A stretch of DNA of 64,000 nucleotides from positions 805,501 through 869,500 of the forward strand of contig JAWNZC010000353.1 in assembly GCA_035771165.1 (NCBI GenBank). The letters run 5' to 3'. Positions 23,409-35,383 of the stretch are shown piece by piece. This DNA is from Paragorgia papillata. Its lineage: Eukaryota > Cnidaria > Anthozoa > Scleralcyonacea > Coralliidae. Under the pieces are notes generated by a model. The model worked only from the letters and a program-made list of their open reading frames with translations. It was not told the DNA's origin and ran no database searches. Numbering within the stretch: position 1 is the stretch's first letter; each line of letters begins with the position of its first letter. A program made the translations under genes and the position numbers.

Positions 23409-23516
23409 CTAAGGATTTTGGGTGAAGGAAAATTCGAGTGTAGAATATATACATTTTAAGACCAAACCGGGACCAGTTGCGAAAAATGCAACTACATTGA
23501 CACAGGCCTTCCGGCA
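23409..23516 (-). mobile_element. Truncated SINE tail
   Basis: Matches the tail part of the SINE at 23131-23228 (motif AACTGGTCCCGGTTTGGTC on the minus strand). The tRNA head is lost and the sequence joins GAGTTTGGCGGCGG. Confidence 0.8.
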
Positions 23517-23580
23517 GAGTTTGGCGGCGGGCGCGGGCAGACGAGTTTTCGTTGTCTGGGGCCTGGGGACGACTCGGTCA

Positions 23581-25484
23581 AAATATGGTGTACCCAACAC
23601 CGCTGCCAAACGTTTTGCGCATGTACGACGCAGTGTTTCCACTTTCCAGGAAATTTCCTGTTTCAAGGAAATTTGACTGTAAAAAAGAATTTTTTAGGAT
23701 GAAGGAAAATTCAAGGAAATCTAAGAAAATTCAGGAAATCTAAGGAAATTTTGCTAAAAGTAAAACAATATTTTCAAATGTCAAACTTTTGTATGTTTTT
23801 AGTAGTTTGTTCGAGTCCCAACTTGAAAATATTATATTATTCTTATATGAAGTACCCCCAACTGGCACATCACATGACGTGTAAACTGTAAAGCAGTTTT
23901 ATTCTTAAGTTGTTGGAAAAGATTTAAGATCTTTCAACATTTAGACGTAGTTTACTTTACACTTCTTGCCAAGTATGCTTACTTGCTTAGTATGAATGTA
24001 TGACTATGATATGCAGTTATGGTGACATGGTGTACTAACTGTACTGTTAGTCACACTGTCACAGGTAGTGTACTAGTGTACTGTTTAAGATTCATTTTAA
24101 GATTTATGAATGTTTAACACTTTAACTTGCACTTTACTGTTTTTGAATTGGTTAAAATAAACAAGACGCCTGGTGAGGCGTTCACTCGGGCTACTGCAAA
24201 ATCACAGTGCTATGTATAGTAGGTGAAGGTGTTTTACAATCATATACATGCGCAGGTTGTCACATGCAGTGCTAAGATCTAAAGTCTATTAAACACATTG
24301 GTCACAGACAAAAGTCAAAACACAATCCAATTCTCCGATAGAAAACACAAAGTGTCACCTGCAAGTTCACTTAATGAACGGCGTGTGCGATTGTAAGCGT
24401 ATATAATAATATCAAGATACTTGCCAGCGACATTACTGCCCAATAACTATGTCTGTGAACATAATAAAAGACTAATAACGCGTCGCAAAAAAAATAATAA
24501 TAAAAATAAAAAGAATCGCGAAACCTAGACTCGTCTACCTGCGGTAGCCCGTGTAATAAATAAAAGAAAAGTGCTCAGGTAGGAAAAATTAAAAATCAGA
24601 AAGTTTGAAGAAATGTTATGGCGTTACGCGATCCCGGGGCCTGAGCCTAGTAGCCAATCTAACACCTTCCCAGAATGCATTGCTAGCTGTGTTTAATAAC
24701 TTTAAGCCTTTAAGCTTGCGATTGTTACATCTGATGTAAAATCTGATGGAGTTTTGAGACTTGGCAGACTAAAACCCGACAATACTATAAAAAATTACCT
24801 TCTGTTAATCAAGGAATTTGAAGGAAATTTCAAGGAAATTACATTGTCATTTCAAGGAAATAAAAGGAATTTTTAAGACCGGAAAAGGAAATTTCGACAT
24901 TTCATTGTGGAAACACTGGATTGGCCAGCGAGCGGTCCGTATCCTACGATACGGACCCCGATACGGACCGCTGTGGATTTAAAAACAAAAACAAAAAAGT
25001 TTTACATTCTGTCATTTAAAATTGATCGATTTTTATAACTATTTCGCTTGCCACAGAACAAATATATCTAGCAGAGAGCTACGGGGATGCAAATGAGTTT
25101 TATTATCCAAATGGGTTTTGACAACTGCATGTGAAAATAGCGAATTTTAAAAGAAAAGCTGGGAAAACTATGACAAAGCAAAATTTACGAGCGACATTTA
25201 TAAAGTTTTTAAAGTATTATTGCTCAACGACGTATGAAAACAATTTAAAACGGTCGGCAAAACATACCGACATTGACAAACTTGTGAACACAGTATTTTA
25301 AATCACTAAATGCAACTATACAGAAGTAAGCTTATATATAGAAAAAACATACCACGAGAAGACAGAAAATCTGAAACCTTTTGACACTAAACTGTCTTTC
25401 TTCTGTTGTCCAACTATACTCAAAAAAACAGCTACAAGTCGTTATACCCTTTAGTCAAATATTTTCCACATTGCCAACCTCATC
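23581..25484. other. No gene recognised
   Basis: AT-rich. Features GGAAATTTCAAGG-like interspersed motifs (23640-23760 and 24800-24890, direct or inverted) and CGATACGGACC inverted motifs near 24940-24970. No supported coding region. Confidence 0.5.
24386..24548 (+). repeat. Segment repeated at 22686-22958
   Basis: Shorter partner of the repeat at 22686-22958. Confidence 0.75.
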
Positions 25485-27068
25485 CAGGGCCGTGCCGAGT
25501 GGGGGTGTGTTGGGGGGGGGGGGGGGGTGTAACACCCCCCTCAATGAAATTATGAAGGGGCCCTATTTCAGTGATCAAAGTTCCCTATATCAGTAACGAA
25601 GGGCGGAGGGTCCTTTATTTTAGTGACAAAGTCCCCATATCAGTTATGAAGGGCCCTTATTATTTCAGCGATCAAAGTTCCCTATATCAGTTATGAAGGG
25701 GCCCTATTTCAGTGATCAAAGTTCCTTTTTTCAGTTATGAAGGGCCCCTATTTCAGTGAATCGTTGATCAAAATCCCTTATATCAGTAATGAAGGGCCCC
25801 TCAGAATCATCAATTCTAATGAAGAGGCAGACATGCAGAGAAACTAGAACAAAAGCATCTGGTCTTTTATCTCGGATGCTCAGATTTGACTTTATTGCGT
25901 CACTGATGTTCGCCAAAAACGTATTCATCAAAACCAAAATGATGACAACAATTCTAGAGAAGGAAACTCTTGACGTTACTGGGGCCATAGCAGCATTGCA
26001 GATGACAGAGCAAAGCATCAGGAAAATCAGAGAATCTGAGGACCAGATAAACGACCTTAGATGCATCTGTGTCATTTGCTGAGAAAATGGGAGTAAATGC
26101 AGCTGAGGAGTACCAAAAATTTCACCGCACACGGAGAATACCTAGACGTCTGGATGAAGCCCAAAATACCACTGCCCAAATAACAATGCATTCGTTCTAC
26201 AGGAAAGAATTTACAGCTAGCGCTGTCTTAGATGCTCTTCTAGTCGAGATTAACGAGAAAGCGGAAAACATTAAATCGGCATTCAAGGTCTGAGCCCAAC
26301 CCAAATGCCCACGTACACGCAAGTTGAAAGGCTTTGCCAGAAGTACCCTAATGAACTTCCACAGCCGTCTTTGCTACATGCTGAAATGGAAATGTTCATA
26401 CCCCATCTCCGAAAACATGCTAAAGAAGATGACGTACCAGAACATGACATCAGTTACAGATATGCTGCCGATCTCGCACTTCGTCAAAGTCGGCTTGGCT
26501 TATTCCCGACAGTAACCAAAGCTTACAGACTTTTGCTTACAGCGGCTCCAACCGTGTGCAAAGATGAGAGAAGTTTCAGTAAGCTGAAATTTGTCAAGTC
26601 ATATTGTAGGAATTACATGGGTAACAAATGACGCGATGGTCTCATGTTACTAGTCTGTGAGAAGGACGTAGCTGACAAAATTGATCTGACAGATCTTGTC
26701 AAAGTGTGGTCTACAATTAAACATAGGCGGATTCAATTATGTTAAGCTCTGTTCAAGAATATAATTTGTGACGTTATTTCATAATTTGCTACAATTTGCT
26801 ACATAAGAGTTTACTATATTAAAAGTATGAAATTTGAATTTAAAAATTGCAAGGAGTACTATTAGTAGATTATAGGAGGCCACCGCCCACCTGGCTAGTC
26901 CACATACATTTAATTTAGCTTTTGAAGAAACGCATTTTGGTGGAGTCATAAAGGCCCAAGGCCCACGAAGGGGGCCCAAGGCCCACAAAGGGGGCCCCAG
27001 ACCCACACAGGGGCCCAAAACCTTCATACACCCCCCCCCCCAATGATCAGCCTTTCGGAACGGCCCTG
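25485..27068 (+). mobile_element. hAT transposon with 8-bp target duplication, internally decayed
   Basis: The element starts CAGGGCCGTGCCGAG and ends with the complement of CAGGGCCGTTCCGAAAGG. It is flanked on both sides by ACCTCATC (25477-25484 and 27069-27076), an 8-bp target duplication as expected for hAT. Just inside each end are poly-G/poly-C tracts. The coding part holds only the C-terminal half of a transposase, with frameshifts, so this is a deleted, non-autonomous copy. Confidence 0.88.
25789..26745 (+). pseudogene. hAT (ZMYM1-like) transposase remnant, copy 2
   Basis: Duplicate of the 126-1082 remnant with the same frameshifts and the same TGA stop before LDGLMLL. Only a few substitutions separate the copies, for example a Ser/Pro change near 26140 and a Ser/Cys change near 26604. 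Shared lesions show the gene was dead before duplication. Confidence 0.8.
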
Positions 27069-27479
27069 ACCTCATCGTGTCATGTCTTTGAAAAAAGTTA
27101 CAAATGGCTTTAATACTACAAGAATTTTCGTCTTCAAACTCGAACAACACACTTTCAACATTGCAGTCAGCCAGTATTTCAAAGCGACTTTCGATTCCAA
27201 GCGAACAGCCAAAAACGAGCAAGCGACGAAGAAGAACCGACGAAGAATCTTTATGAACTAAACTTTAAAAACACTCGGACTGCATTCTGACTTCAATTCG
27301 ACTTCCTTTCACTGGCTATCAGACTGCATGTCGGTTTACTGTCTGTCGAACGATAAACTTTGGAGTTTTTAATATCACGTGAGTCGTGAACGTCCATCAC
27401 GATTACGCAAATTAATTTAATTATGCTAATTTACCTAATTATGTAAATTATAAATTGTACGATTAACAAAAAAATAAAT

Positions 27480-27617
27480 ATGTTATTTAACGCTTTCTCG
27501 GTCCGTACAGAAAAATATTTGCCTTCGGTCTCAAAAATCTCCTTCGGCCTGCGGCCCTTTTTTAAGACCTCGGGCAAATATTTTTCTATACGGACCTCCA
27601 AGCCGATAAATAGCATA
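27480..27617. repeat. Snap-back palindrome P1, copy 2
   Basis: Duplicate of 1812-1949 with identical arms and apex. Confidence 0.85.
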
Positions 27618-28584
27618 TATCTCTTTAACCCTTTGAAGCCTGACGACGAGTCTTTAGTATTTTATTCTGGCTAATGCCAGAGTATTTTATTCTGGCTAAC
27701 ACCAGACGATTTTATTCAGCGCAGGGAGAGGTCCAGGTCTCAAAATGTTAAAACCTATCTCTTTAGCATTTTGAAGCATGAAGACGAGTCTTTAGTTTTT
27801 TATTCTGGCTAACGCGAGAGTATTTTATTCTGGCTAAGGCCAGACGACATTTTAATGAGCACAGGGAGAGGTCCAGACCTCAAAGTGTTAAGGTCCTCAT
27901 TAAGGTTTGCAAGGTCATTTCGGTAAAGCACTCTCAATTCCTCAATTTATGCCACAAAAATAAAATAGATATCATTAAAAAACTATTAATTTGTAGAATA
28001 CAATGTTGTATTTGATTTTGCGATAAACACAAACCAATAATAGTTGTGAATTTTTCAATTATTAAAACCAGAGGGCTTCACTCGGGGCGACTTAAGAACA
28101 AAGCGTTTCATTTTGTTCAAAACATTTTTTCGCAGTTCGATTCCGAGATAAATTTCCAGCCGAAAACGGTGAGAAGGTTTTTTTTATTCATTCCTTGGTT
28201 TCGATTTTATGACTTATTTTGTCTGAATGTTGGTTGAAAAACAGCATTTTTAACTTTCGTCGTCAATAAAATCAGCATATCAGAAAACGCAGCTGACATG
28301 TTGCTGGAAATTTATCTCGGAATTTATAAACTGCGGAGAAAGATTTTGAACAATATAAAACGCTTTTTCATTGAGTCGCCCCGAGTGAAACCCTCTGGCT
28401 TTAATTTAAATACAACTATTATATTGGTTTGTGTTTATCGCAAAATCAAAGACACCATTGTATTCTACAAGTTAATATATAGCCTCTACGATATTATAGA
28501 TGCAACTTCTCTGATCAACCGTGTAAATTTCCTGTCGGTAAGATTCCCAAAGTATTCCTCGGCGATCATATAATATTACAAACT

Positions 28585-28738
28585 AATAACATGACTTTTC
28601 GGGAAATTAGCGATTAAATTTCCCCTTTGCCTCGGGAAGGTTTGTAAAAGTCCTCAGGCCTGCGGCCCTCGGACTTTCACAAACCTTCCCTCGGCGACGG
28701 GGAAATGTAATCGCTAATTTTCCTCAAGTCATGTTATT
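28585..28738. repeat. Snap-back palindrome P2, copy 2
   Basis: Duplicate of 3515-3668. The flank after it differs from copy 1: about 110 bp of the neighbouring MITE is missing. Confidence 0.85.
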
Positions 28739-28911
28739 GCTCTAATCTAAAAAATATTTCGTTGTTCAACTATTTGCCAAAGTTACAACGTATATTTAGA
28801 CGAGAAAAAATTTGGGGTTATATGCACTATAAGTCTTTCCTGTCCGAATCGGTCTTTTATTCTGGTTAACGCCAGACGATTTTAGGGGCCGTCGACAATT
28901 AGTTGCATCTA

Positions 28912-29030
28912 ATTTTCCCGTGCATGTTGATGAGGGAAAATATTTGCAAGCGGCAAATTTAAAGAAAACAAAAGATTTCTTTGTCTTCTAATTTACCCTC
29001 ATCAACATGCACGGGAAAATTAGAAGACAA
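28912..29030. repeat. Snap-back palindrome P3, copy 2
   Basis: Duplicate of 3931-4048. Confidence 0.8.
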
Positions 29031-30018
29031 AGGATAAATTTCCCTCTTGCATGAGCGATGAGGGAAATACGAGGTTTACATTCCCTCGGAGAACAAAAGA
29101 ATCCGAGGCGATCATGGTATTATTATTTGAACAACATGTTCCATATTGTATGAGTTTTTCCACAAAAATTCTCAGGTAGTTTATCTTGCCAAAAAGAGAA
29201 AGAAAGCCAAATGCCTACATAGACGTCACCTCATTACCAATCATACTAGAAATGCGAATCGCCAAAAAAAACATTGAAGAATAGCTCCAATCAAAAAAAT
29301 ATATTTCACTGAACAACTGTTTTGCTCTATGTAGAACGTATTCAGATGATTTATGCACTTATATGCACTTTAAGGTGGCGATTACATTGTAAGCTGGCTG
29401 GCCCGGTTAAGCGGGATGAAAATGTCCATGTAATCGTTTTCATCTCGGCAAACTGGGCTGAAAAACTGTTGAACTCGCTTCGATACGCGTTCGTTTGCTG
29501 GACTGTGTGAATAAATAGTGCTGAAAGGAACTGAAATAGAACATCAAAACGTTGTTCGTGTGTTTTGTGATCATAGCGAAGACTTAATAAATTAAAGACG
29601 TGAAGATGCTTTCGTGGGTTAGCTAATCTTTTTATTAACGATGGGCTTACAAAAAAGTGCATCGATATTCTTTATTCTGTGCTAATTGCGTAATTTATCA
29701 GTTCTGGTAAGACACGAAGTCTCATTGTTTTAAATATGAACAAGCGCAACTTGTGAATTGTTAATACGTCGAAAAAAGCTGATAAAAACAAATTTTGTCG
29801 AGTGTACGAAGCTTTTTGCCACTAAAAGTAGGCGAGTAGGCGAGCTAGCCCGGTCAATCGTGTTTACATGGGAAGGAAAACAGCCCGGGAAACCGAGATC
29901 TCGGTCTCACAAAGCGAGATATCGGCTAGGCGGGCAAGCTTGGCTCTCATATAAACACAAGATGAAAATTAACAAGAAATAATAGCACATGCACGATCTC
30001 GGCAAAGCGGGCTAGCCT

Positions 30019-30443
30019 GGGTACACGCGTAAAAACGCACACACAATGTTGTGCTGCACCCCGTAAACAAGTAGTTCACTTATAGTTCGAACAACTTGTT
30101 CACGGATAAATCAACAGTCATGAACAAGTTGTTCTAACAGCACATTTTTTCTAGCCAACAACGTTGTTCGCACATGATACAACATGTTGTAACAGCATGA
30201 TGAAGTAATGTTACAACAATGTTACAACAATTGAGAACATGACTGGTGTATCAACACGTCCTTCAGTTGTTTCAACATGCGTGGACAACTGCTGTTGTTT
30301 CATGAAGCTGGAACAACATGATGAAACAATGATGAACAATTTTATTAATTCATCAAGGTTGTTCACACATGATAACAACGTTGTTACAGCATTGTTCAGG
30401 CAACAATGCTGTAACAACTTGTGAGATTCTTACGCGTGTACCC
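30019..30443. mobile_element. MITE with TACACGCGTAA termini, copy 2
   Basis: Duplicate of 5042-5465, one base longer in a T run. Confidence 0.8.
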
Positions 30444-30842
30444 GGCCGGGCTCGCCTCCATATGAACACCCGCTAAGACAATAACAATCTTTTTATTAAC
30501 GATGGGCTTACAAAAGATTGCATCGATATTCTTTATTTATTCGTCTGAATGATAATGAGTAACGTGCTGGATTTATTGTCTATGAAAAACTCGTTGTTTG
30601 AAATACTGCAGTACAATTGTCCCCAAGGTAAAGTAATACAGTTAGTTCCCAGGTTTACAAGATGGCGCAGCACCAGCAACACTGCTGGGGGAAATATGGA
30701 GCAAAGACCTTTCTGGGGCTACCGCCGTAAACCCAAAATCGATATTCATCTTGCTTCCAGCCATAAGAAACTTCAGCCACCGGCACAGCTCGTAGAATTT
30801 GACGCTTAAGAAAGAAATGATTTGTAAATTAGACAAGGGATT

Positions 30843-31189
30843 TCTGGTTGGTTGGTTGGTGAATCGTGGCTTGAATCGTAGTCGCATGAATCGTAGCTTG
30901 ATTGTTAACCGCTTTGAAGTTTGCCGGGTTTGGTTGGTTGGTTGGTTGGTTGGATGGTTGGTTGGTTGGTTGGTTGGTTGGTTGGATGGATGGATGGTTG
31001 GTTGGATGGTTGGTTGGTTGGATGGTTGGATGGTTGGTTGGATGGTTCGTTGGATGGTTGGTTGGTTGGTTGGTTGGATGGTTGGTTGGATGGTTGGTTG
31101 GATGGTTGGTTGGTTGGTTGGTTGGTTGGCTGGATGGCTGGTTGGTTCGTTGGATGGATGGCTGAATGGTTGGTTGGTTGGATGGTTGG

Positions 31190-31232
<43 letters not shown>

Positions 31233-31456
31233 GTTGATTGGTTGGTTGGTTGGTTGGTTGGTTGGTCGGTCGCTCGTTCGTTCCTTGGATGGTTGGATTG
31301 TTGTTTGGATTATTGGTTGGTTGGTTAGTGAGTGGGTTGGTCAGTTGCTTGGTTGGTTTGTGAATGAGTTGGTCAGTTGCTTGGTTGGTGTGTTGGTCAG
31401 TTGGTTGATTGGTTGGATGTCGTTGGTTGGTTGGTTGGATGGTTGGATGGCATGGG
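30843..31456 (+). repeat. TTGG/TGGA microsatellite, copy 2
   Basis: Same tract as 5865-6460 with a different arrangement and number of TTGG and TGGA units, as expected from replication slippage. Confidence 0.95.
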
Positions 31457-32739
31457 CGTACGCGAAGGGGGGTCCGGGGGGTCCACGGACCCTCCAGTCG
31501 ACGTTCCTGCCACACCCACTCGGTGAATTTTTGGTCAATTCAGTCGGGTCATTTTGGGAAGAAGAATGAGTATAAGAAAGAATAAAAAAACAACGAAAAA
31601 AAGTTAATATGTTTACTCGGTTATTTCGTCAAATAGTGTATACGTTTGAAAACGTCTTGTTATTTAATTTACAAACGCGCACGCAATCACACATTCTCAT
31701 TCGTGCCGCGCGTATCGGAAGTTCGTTGCCAAGTATCAAATTATGTTCCTATATTCGATAATCCGATTTGAAGTTTACATTAACGGAAAACCTTCGGTCG
31801 ACCAGACTTTATTTTGGTTGTTGAATAAAAAGAGCAATTACTACGGTTCCGGTTTGAGCGTGGACACGCGTAATTTGACGACACACGTTTCACACGGGAA
31901 ACTAACAAGGCCAAACGGTATTGTTTCAATACGAACGCCAAATTTTCAAAGCAATGCTTATAACTCATCTTTATATACAATTAAATCTTCGTCAAGTGAA
32001 GCTAAGAACTCCACAGTTCTTTTCCGATCGGCCCTTTCGCTGACAAACCCCACAACGCGATGTTTTCGCGAAGAAGCAATGCCGTTTGGCCTTAGTAAAC
32101 TTCGCAGTTTCCGCTTAGCAACATGTTAGTTTCCCGCGTGTTGTCAAACTTAGCGTGTCCACGCTCAAAACCGGAACCGTAGTATGCGAATTATACAAAT
32201 TAATGTCTTTCATTCGACTGTATTTCCGTCGAATTATGCGACAGAGTTTGAGCACAATTTCGACTGCGTGACTGCGTCGATTTAAATTCGACACATCACA
32301 TAAAATCAGTTCAGACTTCAGACGTCGCATTTCCGTCGAATAAAATTGGTCGCATTAAATGCGACGGATTAAATTCGACGGAACGTCGAGGTATGAAACA
32401 GACCTCAGGCGGCATGCCTTCAGAGACAAAAGGTGACAAAATACGCAACGCAACGGCAGCCGGTGTCGGAAATAACGGGGATATTTAATAATAGTTGATT
32501 AGTTTAATACTTGTAATGACAGAGTGTGAACATCATAACATGCATCACATATAGTATAATAGTATTGTTCAATTGTTGATTAAGGGATTATAGCCATTAG
32601 CCAATTAAATGTTAGTAAATGGGACTGTTCACTGTTGGGTAGATAATCAGTTGTGAATGTGTCCATTGTGTATTGATTGTGAATGTGATTCGGGAGAGAA
32701 GAAGGTGGTTAAATAAAGTAAAGCGAAAAGGGTCGACTG

Positions 32740-33053
32740 TTGTCTGAACGGAAGATTTTGGCAAGTTTGATAGAACAGGGCGAGAGCAAGTTCAGCAACG
32801 ACGCACGCTCTTCAACACCAAAGCTACTTCATTGGCTTCACGAAGATGGCATAATGAAAATCCTCCCGTGTTTTTCTCACCTGGCCAACACTTTTGTTGC
32901 AATTCCTGCCACGTCTTGCAGTGCTGAGCGATCTTTTTCCGCCCTTCGAAGAATCAAGTCGTACTTCCGGGGCTTCAATGGGACAGCACAGGCTTCTTGA
33001 TATTGCCATTTTGAACATTGAGCGTGAAATTACAAATGTAATAATATACATGA
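32740..33053 (+). pseudogene. Second hAT transposase C-terminal remnant, copy 2
   Basis: Duplicate of 7742-8054 with the same frameshift after RIKSYFRG. One visible difference is a Gly/Val change near 32897. Confidence 0.8.
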
Positions 33054-33496
33054 AAAAATATCTCGACTGTGATTGGCTGATTCCAGTGCAGTTAATCCCA
33101 AACAACAGTGCAGAATTGTGTTATCACAGTGCAAAAATCTGTTATCACAGTGCAAAAATCTGTAATCATAGTGCAAAAATCTGTTATCACTAAGAACCAA
33201 TCAAATTGATTGTACAGCGGATTTTTCCCGACACAAAACAAACAAAGATGGCGGCCAAGATTCGGCGGTTTTGGGGATAATTTGTTCAAATTTGAAACTA
33301 GTTATGCTTTAATATTGCCAAGTGAAGTACCTACAAGAAGACCAGAAGCTTCTTTATGCCTCGAGTAAACTTTTTCAAGTAATAAAGGAAGCGAAGCGTT
33401 TTTTAACAAATAAATATGCGAGGAGTGGACGGCTAAACACGTGCGTTAAAATATTAGTACAGTTGTTTTGAACATTTTTTCATGTATATTATTAAT

Positions 33497-33662
33497 AAGT
33501 AATAGCATGGTTTCTCGTGCAATTTGGAAAAACATGCACTCGTGAGTTTTTCAAATACTTCAAATAGCACTCGTCCTTCGGACTCGTGCTATTTTGACAG
33601 TATTTGAAAAACTCCCTCGTGCATGTTTTTATCCAAATTGCACTCGAAACCATGCTATTACC
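33497..33662. repeat. Snap-back palindrome P4 with TTCG apex, copy 2
   Basis: Duplicate of 8498-8663. Confidence 0.9.
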
Positions 33663-33766
33663 TATACTAATTATGAAAAATAACATAACTAATATAATTA
33701 ATGCCTTTGCTAACCATTCTCATAACCGCGCTCGTTTCCTTCTTGTTTGAACTATAAATCAATAAA

Positions 33767-34880
33767 TATAAATAATATTTAGTTAAGTAAATAAGTAATT
33801 TACTTTAGAAAATGGTTCTTTGGAAATAAAATTCTTTGACCACAAGGTTATTAAAACTTCAGTACGCAGATACTACTGGTAAGAGTCCGTGGCAAAAAAG
33901 TCCTGCACTCATGAAGCGGGCTTTACATTTCTCGATTATGCCGACACATTTGTTTATAGAAAAAGATGGCAAAAAAATTTCGGAACTACGCATTGTTGAA
34001 GTACATCGAGTACGTATGTTGTTAGAAATTTTATAAGCTTTCATTCGGTGTATAGTTCAAACTTTAGTGTTACCTGTAACTTTTTAAAATGTTCAAAATG
34101 TGCACACCATTGTTCGTAAAATAAGAATTATATGATGGGAAATGGACTCCTCACAAGTGTTGTAGAATTTTGGATATTGTTTTTGAATACTAAACGCACA
34201 ACCCTGAACAACATATTAAACATAGGATACTGTGAAGTGCCATTCATGTCAGAACTTTTAATTTTCTCGCCGGGAAGTATTTTAAAGAATAAAAACACAT
34301 TATTTTGGTCTGGAGTTTGTTTTGCCTTTTGCTGTTTTGGTGTTTGCTATAACCTCCGAAAGACTTCTGGTATGAACCTCAGATATTTCTTAAACAAAAG
34401 CTAATTCAAATATGAAAGGAGTGGAAACGTTTGCAGATTTCTAGTTGAAGTTAAAAACGTTTTTGGTGCAAATTAGTGATCATACCTTTTCAACATATTA
34501 AAAAATATTAAAACTTTTATGGTCAACGGTGAGAACATTTTGAACATTTTAAAAAGTTACAGGTAACACTACGATTTGAAATATATACCGAATGAAAGCT
34601 TATAAAATTTCTAACAACATACGTACCCGATGTATTTCAACAATGCGTAGTTCCGAAAATTTTAGCCATCTTCTTCTATAAACAAATGTGGAGTTTATAC
34701 AATTCTGGATTATGCCGACAGCTTCGTGAGTGCAGGACTTTTTTGCCACGGAGTTTTACCCGTAGTATCCGCGTACTGAAGTTTTAATAACCCCGTGGTC
34801 AAAGAATTTCATATCCAAAGAATCGTTTTCTAAAGTAAATTACTTATTTACTTAACTAAATATTATTTATATATATAGAT
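33767..34880. mobile_element. Foldback element with arms of about 330 bp
   Basis: 33767-34100 and 34560-34880 are inverted copies (for example TAGTTAAGTAAATAAGTAA and its complement; CAGTACGCAGATACTAC and its diverged complement). The interior of about 460 bp has no recognisable gene. It sits exactly at the right edge of duplicon copy 2. Confidence 0.85.
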
Positions 34881-35383
34881 AATAATATGAAGTTAATTAA
34901 AAGGTCACAAGACGGCCAAGAGTAATTGATTACAGGAGCCCGAGGGTCGCAAGGACGAGAAGGCTAATTTTCCGGGGACACTTACTTTCAAAATGACCGA
35001 CTGGCGCATGCGCATAAAAATAATGGGACACTTTTTTCCGCGAGTCGGACTTCTGGTTGATCCTTATTCTGTGGCCGAGTTCTCAGTGTTTCATCCCTTT
35101 CTTTTTTCTTCTCTTCCCCCCCAGCTTTCGCTTGCGCCCGCTCTCCCTGCTGGGCATTCGACACGGAATAGAAGAGTACTTCGTGTAAATTCAAGTAAAT
35201 TTCTGGAATGAAAAACGTGGCAGAGAGGACTAGAACAAACAATGCATGCGTGTTTTCAAATATTTACAGATTTCAGATATCAGGCGGATTTCAATCCAGA
35301 AACCCAATTCCCATGTAAACACGGATTGACTTCGCTTTTCAATCCCGATTGAAACTCAATCCGGATTCATGTAAACGGCCCCT
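34881..35383. other. No gene; MITE-like fragment
   Basis: 35270-35383 has inverted motifs of the type AATCCGGATT and CCATGTAAAC, as in short non-autonomous elements. Nothing coding is supported. Confidence 0.5.

Larger units (their letters stand above)
25664..33766. repeat. Segmental duplicon, copy 2
   Basis: Second copy of the 1-8767 unit, same orientation. The homology may start further left, because the counterpart lies outside the window. It contains the complete hAT element (25485-27068), an empty TTAA site at 27900-27903 where copy 1 has a MITE, the snap-back palindromes, the TTGG microsatellite and the second hAT remnant. Its right boundary abuts the foldback element at 33767. Confidence 0.93.
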
